A program made the translations under genes and the position numbers. A stretch of DNA of 21,617 nt from an uncultured Oscillospiraceae bacterium (lineage in GTDB: Bacteria; Bacillota_A; Clostridia; Oscillospirales; Oscillospiraceae), in contig CALXGC010000142.1 in NCBI GenBank assembly GCA_944387755.1, positions 1 through 21,617 on the forward strand, given 5' to 3'. Each line of letters starts with the position of its first letter. The first letter of the stretch is position 1. The notes under the pieces were generated by a model that was not told the DNA's origin, did not search any database, and saw nothing but the letters and a program-made list of their open reading frames with translations. Positions 14,998 through 21,617 of this stretch are shown here, in pieces.

Positions 14998-15933
14998 TTA
15001 GAAGCTCTGTACCGTCTCCGCGATGTGTTCCGCGCACAGGCCGTACTTCTGGAGCAGCTCGCCCGCGGGGCCGGAGCAGCCGAACTCGTCATTGATGCCG
15101 ATGCGCCGCACAGGGGTGGGGCGCTTCTCGCAGAGGAGGGCGCAGACGGCCTCGCCCAGGCCGCCGATGACGCTGTGCTCCTCGCAGGTGACGATTTTTC
15201 CGCACTCCTCCGCGGCCCTGAGGACCAGCTCCTCGTCCAGGGGCTTGACCGTGGCCATATTGATGACCCGCACGGAGACGCCCCGCTCTGCCAGGAGGTC
15301 CGCGGCCTTCAGGGCCTCTGCCACCATCAGGCCGTTGGCGATGATGGCGGCGGCGGAGCCCTCCCGCAGCACCTCGCCCTTGCCGATTTGGAACTGGAAG
15401 GAGGCCTCGTCATGGAACACCGGCACGGCGGAGCGGCCCAGGCGCATGTACACCGGGCCCACATAGGCATAGGCGGCCTTGGTCATGGCCTTGGCCTCCA
15501 CATAGTCGGCGGGGGACATGACCACCATGCCGGGGATGGAGCGCATCAGGGCGTAGTCCTCGCAGCACTGGTGGGACGCGCCGTCCTCGCCCACGGAGAT
15601 TCCGCCGTGGGAGGCGCACACCTTCACATTCAGGTGGGGGTAGCCGATGGAGTTGCGCACCTGCTCGAAGGCCCGCCCGGCGGCGAACATGACAAAGCTG
15701 GAGGCGAAGGGCACAAGGCCCATGGTGGCGGCTCCGGCGGCGGCGGCCATCATGTTGGCCTCGGCGATGCCGCAGTTGAAGTGCCGGTCGGGGAAGGCCT
15801 TTTTGAACACGCCCGTCTTAGTGGAGCCGGCCAGATCGGCGTCAAATACGATGATGTCCGGGTGCTCCGCGCCCAGCTCCCGCAGCGCGTCGCCGTAGCC
15901 GTCGCGGGTTGCAATCTTTTTCACCTCTGCCAT
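14998..15933 (-). CDS. Transketolase, C-terminal subunit
   Basis: This is the pyrimidine-binding plus C-terminal half of a split transketolase (311 residues), acting with the N subunit encoded just upstream to move two-carbon units between pentose and triose/hexose phosphates. The block FNCGIAEANMMAAAAG (about residues 52-67) carries the Glu that activates the thiamine diphosphate. VCASHGGISVGEDGASHQ and PADYVEAKAMTKAA are typical, and VINMATVKPLDEELV with TCEEHSVIGGLGEAV marks the last domain. It starts one base after the N-subunit stop, with GTGGAGG upstream inside that gene, so the two are coupled. A DXP-synthase-like enzyme is the main alternative but would be a single long chain. Confidence 0.94.
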   Translation of the reverse strand: MAEVKKIATRDGYGDALRELGAEHPDIIVFDADLAGSTKTGVFKKAFPDRHFNCGIAEANMMAAAAGAATMGLVPFASSFVMFAAGRAFEQVRNSIGYPHLNVKVCASHGGISVGEDGASHQCCEDYALMRSIPGMVVMSPADYVEAKAMTKAAYAYVGPVYMRLGRSAVPVFHDEASFQFQIGKGEVLREGSAAAIIANGLMVAEALKAADLLAERGVSVRVINMATVKPLDEELVLRAAEECGKIVTCEEHSVIGGLGEAVCALLCEKRPTPVRRIGINDEFGCSGPAGELLQKYGLCAEHIAETVQSF

Positions 15934-15934
15934 G

Positions 15935-16777
15935 TTACATCGCCTCCACTTCCGCCAGCTGAGCCGTCAGCTCATCCATGGCAGTCTGATATTCCGCGTC
16001 GTTGGGGCCCTTGCCGTGCCAGCCCACCTGGTTTTCCATGTAGCTGACGCCCTTGCCCTTGACGGTTTTCATAATGATGGCGAAGGGGACGCCCTTGACC
16101 GTCCGGGCCTGGGCGAAGGCGGCCGCAATCTGGTCGAAGTCGTGGCCGTCAATCTCCGCCGTCTCAAAGCCGAAGGCCTTCAGCTTGTCCGCGATGGGAT
16201 AGGGGTTCATGACGTCGGCCACGTTGCCGTCAATCTGCAGGCCGTTGTTGTCAATGACCACGCACAGGTTGTCCAGCTTATAGTGGTGGGCAAACATGAA
16301 GGCCTCCCACACCTCGCCCTCCTGGATCTCGCCGTCGCCCAGCAGGGTGTACACCCGGCAGTCCTTCTTCTGGTACTTGGCCGCCAGCGCCATACCGGCG
16401 GCGGCGGAGACGCCCTGACCCAGAGAGCCGGTGGACATATCCACGCCGGGGGTCAGCAGGCTGGGGTGTCCCTGGAGATAGCTTCCGATTTTCCGCAGGG
16501 TAATCAGGTCCTCCTCCGGGAAGAAGCCGCGCAGCGCCAGGGCGGCGTACAGGCCGGGGGCGGTGTGTCCCTTGGAGAGCACGAAGCGGTCCCGGTCCTC
16601 CCACTGGGGGTTGTGCGGGTCCACCTTCATCTCCTTCAGGTACAGGTAGGCGAACAGTTCTGCGGCGGACAGGCTGCCGCCGGGGTGTCCGGATTTGGCC
16701 GCGTGGGTTCCCTGGATAATGCCCATCCGGATTTTGCAGGCGGCGGCCATCAACTGTTTTTTCTCTTCTTTTGTCAT
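15935..16777 (-). CDS. Transketolase, N-terminal subunit
   Basis: This is the diphosphate-binding half (280 residues) of the split enzyme. The opening block AAKSGHPGGSLSAAELFAYL, the catalytic LSKGHTAPGLYA, DMSTGSLGQGVSAAAGMALA and the cofactor motif GDGEIQEGEVWEA followed by LCVVIDNNGLQIDG are all intact. AGGAGG lies a few bases upstream of the ATG. The split N/C arrangement is common in Clostridia and archaea, where it usually supplies pentose phosphates in the non-oxidative branch. The promoter lies near 16962-16990 with a long, GC-rich leader. Confidence 0.95.
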   Translation of the reverse strand: MTKEEKKQLMAAACKIRMGIIQGTHAAKSGHPGGSLSAAELFAYLYLKEMKVDPHNPQWEDRDRFVLSKGHTAPGLYAALALRGFFPEEDLITLRKIGSYLQGHPSLLTPGVDMSTGSLGQGVSAAAGMALAAKYQKKDCRVYTLLGDGEIQEGEVWEAFMFAHHYKLDNLCVVIDNNGLQIDGNVADVMNPYPIADKLKAFGFETAEIDGHDFDQIAAAFAQARTVKGVPFAIIMKTVKGKGVSYMENQVGWHGKGPNDAEYQTAMDELTAQLAEVEAM

Positions 16778-16961
16778 GCTGCATTCCTCCTCTCCTTTGC
16801 CGTTCCCCGCGGGGGAGCGGCGCGCAGGAAAATCAGGGTTTTGGGGGTGGGGTGCGGTTGGGACGGAGCGCCCGCCGCTCTTGTGCGCAGGCGCGGCCTC
16901 CGCCGGGGCTCCGCCGGTTTCAGATGGGAAAAGCGCCGCCCCGCCGCCGTCTCCTCACTCC
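16778..16961 (-). other. GC-rich leader of the transketolase operon
   Basis: About 180 bases lie between the start codon and the proposed promoter. No coding frame with a ribosome site is convincing on either strand. The start-proximal 50 bases form the hairpin element noted separately. The rest (about 16851-16950) is C/G-rich with short CCGCC and GGCGG stretches that can fold, but I recognise no riboswitch class. Confidence 0.5.
16800..16850 (-). promoter_or_regulatory. Hairpin element upstream of the transketolase N subunit
   Basis: Read toward the gene it runs CCCC, AAAACCC, 16 bases, CGCTCCCC, a short centre, GGGGAACG and G, ending 22 bases before the ATG and just before the Shine-Dalgarno. 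CGTTCCCC and GGGGGAGCG on the + strand form the stem with one G-T pair. The layout equals that before rsfS (10881-10930). Confidence 0.45.
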
Positions 16962-16990
16962 ATTTTACAAGTTTTTCACCGTTGAAGCAA
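16962..16990 (-). promoter_or_regulatory. Sigma-A type promoter for the transketolase operon
   Basis: On the - strand TTGCTT (16990-16985) is followed after 17 bases by TAAAAT (16967-16962). Five of six -10 positions and four of six -35 positions agree with the consensus. The local sequence is AT-rich against a GC-rich background. Confidence 0.6.
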
Positions 16991-17068
16991 TATGATTCTG
17001 GAACAAATCTGAAGGAAATTATGAAAAAAGTTTTCAGAATTGTACAGAAAAGAGAAAGTCAAACGCAG

Positions 17069-17104
17069 AAAAGCCGCCTGTATCCAGGATACAGACGGCT
17101 TTTT
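17069..17104 (-). terminator. Intrinsic terminator behind the AbrB-type gene
   Basis: AAAAGCCG-C-CTGTATCC and the returning GGATACAG-A-CGGCTTTT form a long stem with one internal mismatch and almost no loop. T-rich tracts follow on both strands (longer on the + strand). Its place, about 70 bases behind the AbrB-type stop and before the transketolase promoter, fits ending the former transcript. Confidence 0.8.
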
Positions 17105-17176
17105 AAAAAAGAGACTCCGCTCTCGAAAGACAGAGCCTCGGTCGCGCCGGGAGTGGCGTGTGGAGAGGGACGGAGG

Positions 17177-17440
17177 TTACTCGTTGGCCAGGGCGTCCTG
17201 AAGGGCCTTGATGCACTTGGGGCAGATGTTTTTCCCGTGGAACACAATCACGTCCTTGGCGTCGTCGCAGAAGATGCAGGCGGGCTGATACTTTTTCAGC
17301 ACAATGGCGGGTCCGTCCATGTAGATTTCCAGGGAGTCCTTCTCCGCGATGTCCAGCGTGCGGCGCAGTTCAATCGGGAGCACAATGCGGCCGAGTTCGT
17401 CCACTTTGCGTACAATACCGGTAGATTTCAAATTGACCAT
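17177..17440 (-). CDS. AbrB/SpoVT-type transition-state regulator with C-terminal zinc knuckle
   Basis: This 87-residue protein has an N-terminal swapped-hairpin DNA-binding domain: STGIVRKVDELGRIVLPIE (6-24) then LRRTLDIAEKDSLEIYMDG. Such proteins act as dimers or tetramers and control growth-phase and sporulation genes. The C-terminal part has Cys55-x-x-Cys58 and Cys73-x-x-Cys76 around VIVFHGKNI, a probable zinc-binding knuckle absent from B. subtilis AbrB. The ATG at 17440 is preferred, with AAGGAAAGG close upstream; the frame extends to 17518 and a TTG three codons downstream of the ATG is also possible. It is monocistronic, with its own promoter and terminator, and divergent from spmA, which may be a target. 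Confidence 0.92.
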   Translation of the reverse strand: MVNLKSTGIVRKVDELGRIVLPIELRRTLDIAEKDSLEIYMDGPAIVLKKYQPACIFCDDAKDVIVFHGKNICPKCIKALQDALANE

Positions 17441-17523
17441 CCTTTCCTTCTCACCTAGCGCCAATGAGAGAACCATCGGCAGGGCACGGAATCTGTAAAA
17501 GAATACCGAAAACGGCAAGATTA

Positions 17524-17551
17524 ATTATACTACAAACTTCCATTCTGTCAA
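17524..17551 (-). promoter_or_regulatory. Consensus sigma-A promoter of the AbrB-type gene
   Basis: On the - strand TTGACA (17551-17546) and TATAAT (17529-17524) are both perfect and separated by 16 bases. The leader before the start codon would be about 75-80 bases. Confidence 0.85.
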
Positions 17552-17577
17552 CTGTTTATGTGAAGATATTGCAAAAA

Positions 17578-17635
17578 CCGACAAATTATTTCTTGATAGC
17601 GAAATAAAAAGAAAATTGAGGGCATACTTTGTCGG
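17578..17635. promoter_or_regulatory. Inverted repeat and weak sporulation-type promoter before spmA
   Basis: CCGACAAA (17578-17585) and TTTGTCGG (17628-17635) are perfect inverted copies. Between and overlapping them, GAAATAA (17601-17607) and CATACTTT (17623-17630) are 15 bases apart and faintly resemble a sigma-E promoter. In Bacillus spmA-spmB is sigma-E controlled, which is the reason for suggesting it. Confidence 0.3.
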
Positions 17636-17697
17636 ATAAAAATGGTAAATAATGCTAAAATTTCCCCGTATAAATGGGACAAGAGGAGGGATGTCAG

Positions 17698-18276
17698 ATG
17701 ACGATGGCGTGGATTTGGACGGGGATGGTAGCCCTTTCAATTTTGTGCGGGCTGGCCGGAGGGCGGGCTGAAGCGGTGACAGCCGCCGCCCTGGAGGGGG
17801 CCCAGGGGGCTGTGGAGCTTTGTATATCCATGGCTGGAATGCTGTGCCTCTGGATGGGGGTGATGGAGATTATGCGCCGCTCCGGGCTGACGGAGAAGCT
17901 GTCCCGGCTGCTCCGCCCGGCGCTGCGCCTGCTGTTTCCCCAGGAGGCCGGGGACCGGGCGGTGATGGACAGCATTTCCGCCAATATATCGGCCAATCTG
18001 CTGGGGCTTGGAAACGCGGCCACGCCGCTGGGCATTGAGGCGGTCAGGCGGATGGGGCGGAAAAGCCCCGGTACGGCCTCGGACGCCATGTGTATGCTGG
18101 TGGTGTGCAACACCGCCTCCATCCAGCTGTTCCCCACCACGGTGGCCGCGGTGCGGGCGGCAGCGGGAAGCAGGGCGCCCTTTGACATTCTGCCCGCCGT
18201 CTGGCTGGCCTCCGCCCTGTCTGTGGCCGTGGGGATTGCAGCCTGCAAGCTGCTGGCGCGGCTTTGGAGGGACTGA
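17698..18276 (+). CDS. spmA: Spore maturation protein SpmA
   Basis: SpmA is an integral membrane protein needed, with SpmB, for proper dehydration of the spore core. The 192-residue chain has several hydrophobic segments (about 5-25, 40-58, 125-150 and 165-185). The conserved region SISANISANLLGLGNAATPLGIEA is of the nucleoside-recognition/Gate type and is followed by MCMLVVCNTASIQLFPTTVAAVR. The ATG at 17698 is chosen because AGAGGAGGG (17682-17690) stands 7 bases before it; the frame is open from 17674. It lies two bases before spmB and is divergent from the AbrB-type gene. It marks the host as a spore former or descendant. Confidence 0.95.
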   Translation: MTMAWIWTGMVALSILCGLAGGRAEAVTAAALEGAQGAVELCISMAGMLCLWMGVMEIMRRSGLTEKLSRLLRPALRLLFPQEAGDRAVMDSISANISANLLGLGNAATPLGIEAVRRMGRKSPGTASDAMCMLVVCNTASIQLFPTTVAAVRAAAGSRAPFDILPAVWLASALSVAVGIAACKLLARLWRD

Positions 18277-18278
18277 GC

Positions 18279-18806
18279 ATGGAGCTGCTGTCCTCTATGA
18301 CAGTCCCGCTGCTCATCGGGGGCGTGGGGCTGTATGGGCTGAGAAAGCGGGTGGATGTGTACAGCGCGCTGCTCCAGGGGGCAGGGGAGGGGCTGGAGAT
18401 TCTTTTGCACATTGTCCCGGCCCTGGTGGCGCTGATGACGGCGGTGTCCATGCTCCGGGCCTCCGGGGCGCTGGAGCTGGCGGCCCGCCTGCTGGCGCCG
18501 CTGCTGGAGCGGGTGGGAATTCCGGCGGAGCTGCTGCCCCTGATGCTGGTGCGGCCCATCAGCGGGTCCGCCGCCCTGGGGGTGGGGGCGGAGCTGATTG
18601 AGGCCTGCGGCCCGGACTCCCAGCTGGGGCGCACGGCGGCGGTGATGCTGGGCTCCACAGAGACCACGTTTTATACCATCGCCGTCTACTTCGGCGCGGT
18701 GGGCGTTGCCAGGACCCGGTACGCCATCCCCGCCGCCCTGTGCGCCGACCTCACCGGCTTTTTGGCTGCGGCCTGGGCGGTGCGGGTGTGCTTTGGGGCC
18801 GGCTGA
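18279..18806 (+). CDS. spmB: Spore maturation protein SpmB
   Basis: SpmB is the partner of SpmA in spore core dehydration. The 175-residue length is typical (about 178 in Bacillus). The Gate-type core has LLPLMLVRPISGSAALG (about 88-104) and then MLGSTETTFYTIAVYFGAVG (about 126-145), with further hydrophobic helices at both ends. The ATG at 18279 is chosen with GGAGGG (18267-18272) upstream inside the end of spmA. The gene ends 11 bases from the stop of the converging gene at 18818, and no intrinsic terminator is visible between the two. Confidence 0.95.
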   Translation: MELLSSMTVPLLIGGVGLYGLRKRVDVYSALLQGAGEGLEILLHIVPALVALMTAVSMLRASGALELAARLLAPLLERVGIPAELLPLMLVRPISGSAALGVGAELIEACGPDSQLGRTAAVMLGSTETTFYTIAVYFGAVGVARTRYAIPAALCADLTGFLAAAWAVRVCFGAG

Positions 18807-18817
18807 GCGGCGGGCTC

Positions 18818-20140
18818 TCAGTCAACAAAAATGGCGCTGGGATAGACCTGCTGGATGCGCTGGTCGGGGTAGTGGTCGTCTAAAAACTGCTCCAGGGCGT
18901 TTTGGGGCGGCAGGTGCAGCAGGGCGCGCTCCGCATAGCGGCCGAAGGCCAGGGCGGAGACAAGCATATTCAGCGCCATAAATACCACCAGCGCCCAGGT
19001 CAGAATTTTGCCTGCGCCCATGGGAATGCGCTCGACAAGGCCGGACAGGCGGGGGTAGCAGAATTTCAGCCAGACCACGGCGGCAATGCCCCAGAAGAAG
19101 CAGTAGAGCAGATTGATCCGCCCGCCCAGGTTGAAGGGGATGTGGCTGTAGTCCCAGAAGACCGTGCCGAACAGGAGCTCGGACAGGACGGAGCAGCCGT
19201 ACTCATAGGCGCCGCCCAGCACCGTGCCGGACAGGAAGAGAAAGCCGTCGCTGCGCTTCCGGTAGCGGTAGAGCAGAGCGGTCAGCAGCACGGCCCCAAA
19301 GCCCCAGACGATGGAGAAGGGGCCGTAGAGCACGCTGCTCCGGCTCATCCACACCCCGGCGGTCATGCGGCAGAAGACGGTCTCAATGACGTCCCCCAGA
19401 AAAGCACCGGTGAAGAAGAGGCAGGCGAGCTTATAGAAGCCGCAGCCCTGTGCGAATACGACGGGAACGGATTTGGCGGTCCGGCGCTCCCGCTTCAGGC
19501 GCTCCCGCTCCAGACTGGGGTAGGCGCGGGCCATACGGCGCTGAATATAGCGGGTGACGGCATTGTCCAGAATTTCAGACAGCCGCTTCCAGCGGCGGGA
19601 GATCTGGCTGGGTTCTCTCAGGCTTCCGCTGAGCTGGAGCACGGCCGCTCCGGAGCCCACAAAGTCAATCAGCAGGAACACCAGCACAATCAGGACAAAA
19701 ACCCTGCCCACAGAGGCGGGCAGCCAATTGATAAAAGAAACCAGCAGCGGGTCGCCCAAAAACAGGCAGAACAGGGACAGCGCGCCCCATACCGCCGCAT
19801 ATTTCAGGCAGATGTGCCCGCCGAAGTTCCAGGGCTCCTGGGAGTAATCCCACCACTTCTGGCCAAAGATGCGCTCCAGCAGAAGGCCGGTGACAAGCTC
19901 CAGGGCGGAGGCCAGAAGAGCGCCGCCGGTGAAGAGAAAGATGGGGGCGCTCTTCAGCTCCGGCAGAAAAATGGCGAACAGCACGGCGGCCAGGCCGTAC
20001 ACCGGAGAGAAGGGGGCGTTCAGAAATCCACGGTTGAGCAGGCGGCCCTTTTTGGCCGCCGCCGCCGCGATTTCCATCAGCCAGCCCAGAAAGGAGTAGA
20101 CGAGAAAAAACCAGAGAAGCTGGTAAGGTGTGTATTCCAT
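18818..20140 (-). CDS. Membrane protein with two CmpB-type (putative ABC permease) domains
   Basis: This 440-residue polytopic protein contains two copies of the domain annotated as ABC transporter permease CmpB. In copy 1 (about 8-130) the landmarks are SFLGWLMEI, SPVYGLAAVL and WWDYSQEPWNFGGHICLKY. In copy 2 (about 240-375) they are AFLGDVIETVF, SVLYGPFSIVWGFGAVLL and FWDYSHIPFNLGGRINLLY. Between them are two hydrophobic stretches and a strongly basic cytoplasmic region (about 185-225, with ERERLKRERRTAK). The last helix is followed by a short tail. The family's transport role is unproven, and no ATPase gene is nearby. AGAGGT precedes the ATG, 15 bases behind alaX, so they probably form one operon. 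Confidence 0.85.
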   Translation of the reverse strand: MEYTPYQLLWFFLVYSFLGWLMEIAAAAAKKGRLLNRGFLNAPFSPVYGLAAVLFAIFLPELKSAPIFLFTGGALLASALELVTGLLLERIFGQKWWDYSQEPWNFGGHICLKYAAVWGALSLFCLFLGDPLLVSFINWLPASVGRVFVLIVLVFLLIDFVGSGAAVLQLSGSLREPSQISRRWKRLSEILDNAVTRYIQRRMARAYPSLERERLKRERRTAKSVPVVFAQGCGFYKLACLFFTGAFLGDVIETVFCRMTAGVWMSRSSVLYGPFSIVWGFGAVLLTALLYRYRKRSDGFLFLSGTVLGGAYEYGCSVLSELLFGTVFWDYSHIPFNLGGRINLLYCFFWGIAAVVWLKFCYPRLSGLVERIPMGAGKILTWALVVFMALNMLVSALAFGRYAERALLHLPPQNALEQFLDDHYPDQRIQQVYPSAIFVD

Positions 20141-20155
20141 AGGGGACCTCTTGCC

Positions 20156-21301
20156 TCAGATCTGCGCAAAAAACTGTTCAATTTCGGCCCGGACCGCCTG
20201 GACGGAGCCCTGGACAAAATCCGGCTTGCCGCCGCCGCGTCCCCGCAGCGCCTGGTTCATCGCCTTGGCCAGAGGGCGCAGGTCCCCGCCGGGCAGGCCG
20301 GCTGCATATTGATAGCCCTGACCGTCCTCTCCGGAGAAGCAGACGCATCGGCCCCGGCAGGCGCTCTGTACGGCGCCTGTCAGGCGGCGCAGGCTGTCGG
20401 GAGAGAGACCGGGCTCAAAGAGCACCACATCCCCCGCCTCCCGGTACTGTCCGGCCAGAGCGGCAAAGCGCGCCTCCTCCAGGGCGGCCAGGCGCTCCTT
20501 CAGGCCCTGCGTCTCCTTCAACTGGCGCTGAACGCCCCGGCTGGTCTCCAGGGCTTTGACGGACAGCAGATTGGAGACGGCGTGATTTTGCTCCCAAATC
20601 TGAGACAGGTACAGGAACGCCCGCTTTCCGCACAGCAGCTCAATGCGCACGCCGGAGCGGAATTTCTGACAGGAGAGCAGCTTCACCAGTCCCACCTGTC
20701 CGGAGGAGGACACGTGGGTGCCGCAGCAGGCGCAGGTGTCCGCGCCGGGGAAGGAGACGATGCGCACCTGTCCCTGGATGGCCTTTTTGCTCCGGTACTC
20801 CAGGCGTTCCAGCTCCTGGGGGGAGGGGTATGTAATTTGAACCGGGTGGTCCTCCCAGATATACTGGTTGGCCGCCGCCTCCAATTCCTGGAGCTGCTCC
20901 TGGCCGAGTTCTACATTGAGGTCGATGGTGATTGTCCCGGCGCCCATATGGAACCCCACGTTGTCGCAGCCATATTTGGCGTGGGCCAGACCGGAGACAA
21001 TATGTTCCCCGGAGTGGTTCTGCATCAGATCGAAGCGCCGCGCCCAGTCGATCTCTCCCTCCGCCGGCGCGCCGGCCTCCAGAGGAGCTTCACAGATGTG
21101 AATGACGCGGCCCTCCCGCTCGTGGACCTCCAGCACCCGGACGCCGCCCAGCGTGCCCGTGTCATATGGCTGTCCGCCGCCCTCCGGGTAGAAGGCGGTC
21201 TGGTCCAGCGTGACCTCCCACCCCTTTTTCCCCTGGACACAGGAGAGCACCCGGGCGGTGAAGCGGGTGAGATACGGATTTTCTTCGTATAGCTTTTTCA
21301 T
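20156..21301 (-). CDS. Alanyl-tRNA editing hydrolase, AlaX-L type with DHHA1 domain
   Basis: AlaX proteins are free-standing editing domains that deacylate mischarged Ser- or Gly-tRNA-Ala. The 381 residues include an N-terminal AlaRS-like part (TAFYPEGGGQPYDTGTL at about 35-51), the zinc motif His96-x3-His100 in NHSGEHIVSG, and Cys192-x3-His196 in CACCGTH. A helical linker (about 245-290) leads to a DHHA1 domain ending with GGGKPDFVQGS. That C-terminal domain makes it the long class. The ATG at 21301 is chosen because GAGG lies upstream; the frame opens earlier with a GTG at 21334 that has no ribosome site. It has its own promoter and precedes the CmpB-domain gene. Just upstream on the same strand is a tRNA-Ala remnant. 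Confidence 0.94.
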   Translation of the reverse strand: MKKLYEENPYLTRFTARVLSCVQGKKGWEVTLDQTAFYPEGGGQPYDTGTLGGVRVLEVHEREGRVIHICEAPLEAGAPAEGEIDWARRFDLMQNHSGEHIVSGLAHAKYGCDNVGFHMGAGTITIDLNVELGQEQLQELEAAANQYIWEDHPVQITYPSPQELERLEYRSKKAIQGQVRIVSFPGADTCACCGTHVSSSGQVGLVKLLSCQKFRSGVRIELLCGKRAFLYLSQIWEQNHAVSNLLSVKALETSRGVQRQLKETQGLKERLAALEEARFAALAGQYREAGDVVLFEPGLSPDSLRRLTGAVQSACRGRCVCFSGEDGQGYQYAAGLPGGDLRPLAKAMNQALRGRGGGKPDFVQGSVQAVRAEIEQFFAQI

Positions 21302-21345
21302 GGCAGAGACCTCTATATCCGATAAAATTTTCACAGATTTAAATC

Positions 21346-21373
21346 ATTATACCACAACAGAGGGGAAAGACAA
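21346..21373 (-). promoter_or_regulatory. Promoter of alaX
   Basis: On the - strand TTGTCT (21373-21368), 16 bases, then TATAAT (21351-21346) preceded by TGG (an extended -10). The leader to the chosen ATG is about 40 bases. Confidence 0.75.
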
Positions 21374-21389
21374 AGCGTGACAGAAAAAG

Positions 21390-21424
21390 AAAAAGTCCTG
21401 AAACATGGCAGTTTCAGGACTTTT

Positions 21425-21425
<1 letters not shown>
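21390..21425. terminator. Intrinsic terminator behind the tRNA-Ala remnant
   Basis: AAAAAGTCCTGAAAC (21390-21404) and GTTTCAGGACTTTTT (21411-21425) form a perfect 15-base stem around ATGGCA. On the - strand it follows the tRNA CCA end directly and is succeeded by a T-rich tract, so it is the terminator of the original tRNA gene. Confidence 0.92.
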
Positions 21426-21485
<60 letters not shown>

Positions 21486-21548
21486 GCCACCAGGTATGCA
21501 CCCTCTGATAGTTTCGGATAGCGCTTGGTCACACCACTTTAAAAGGTC

Positions 21549-21591
21549 TGCTGTGATTCACAGCATAACATATGGGGATTTAAGTTGTCAA
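21549..21591 (-). promoter_or_regulatory. Possible promoter with overlapping palindromic operator
   Basis: On the - strand TTGACA (21591-21586) is followed after 17-18 bases by TTATGC/TATGCT (near 21568-21563). A 17-base palindrome with arms TGCTGTGA and TCACAGCA (21549-21565) covers the -10/start region. Transcription would run toward the tRNA remnant. This DNA is more AT-rich than the rest and probably belongs to the putative element. Confidence 0.4.
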
Positions 21592-21617
21592 CTGGCCATA
21601 TCCATGCGATATGTATC

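Noticed and set aside
15932..17458. Long + strand frame (508 codons) across the transketolase N gene and the AbrB-type gene
   Set aside because: It runs through two real - strand genes, two promoters and a terminator and shows no family motif.
18902..21292. Long open frame on the + strand (796 codons) opposite the CmpB and AlaX genes
   Set aside because: It is the complement of two recognisable genes. Its translation is rich in Gln, Gly, Ala and His with no family motif and it has no ribosome site; long antisense frames are expected in GC-rich DNA.

Overview
The window looks like chromosomal DNA from a GC-rich, spore-forming member of the Clostridia, most like the gut Oscillospiraceae (Flavonifractor/Lawsonibacter type). 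The evidence is the strongly G/C-biased codon use, strong Shine-Dalgarno sites, a T-box leader, the spore-maturation pair spmA/spmB, an AbrB/SpoVT-type regulator, a split transketolase and an AlaX editing enzyme. The taxon is an inference from gene content, not from a marker search.

Region 1 (about 140-5800, + strand) is a chromosome/secretion operon: smc, a REP-associated IS200-like (HUH/Y1) transposase, a small membrane-anchored zinc-ribbon protein, ftsY and a 67-residue membrane protein. The transposase and zinc-ribbon genes sit inside the usual smc-ftsY pair and are tightly coupled to smc. Region 2 (about 5850-11320, + strand) is an RNA/nucleotide housekeeping operon: rph, a small PQ-loop-like membrane protein, the XTP/dITP pyrophosphatase, a YhbY RNA-binding protein, a fused NadD-YqeK enzyme, a LytR-CpsA-Psr wall-polymer ligase with a repetitive tail, and rsfS. 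Region 3 (11328-14950, + strand) starts with a consensus promoter and a T-box leader, followed by a YcxB-like membrane protein and valS, and ends at a strong terminator shared with the converging genes.

Region 4 (14951-17551, - strand) holds the two-subunit transketolase and an AbrB-type regulator with a C-terminal zinc-knuckle. The divergent region up to 17697 separates the regulator from spmA-spmB (+ strand). Region 5 (18818-21373, - strand) is alaX followed by a membrane protein with two copies of the CmpB-type domain. The last 200 bases hold the 3' three-quarters of a tRNA-Ala(GGC) with its terminator, but the 5' part is missing and is replaced by more AT-rich DNA. This is what one end of an element integrated into a tRNA gene looks like, with the element lying to the right of the window.

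The most unusual points are: three identical 24-nt REP-type palindromes, two of them in inverted orientation inside the transposase reading frame and one over the stop codon of the pyrophosphatase gene; the apparent tRNA-Ala attachment-site scar; a hairpin element of similar layout just upstream of the ribosome binding sites of both rsfS and the transketolase N subunit; and several fusions or duplications (NadD-YqeK, tandem CmpB domains, PDGSQ repeats). I found no CRISPR array, no toxin-antitoxin or defence cassette and no rRNA.
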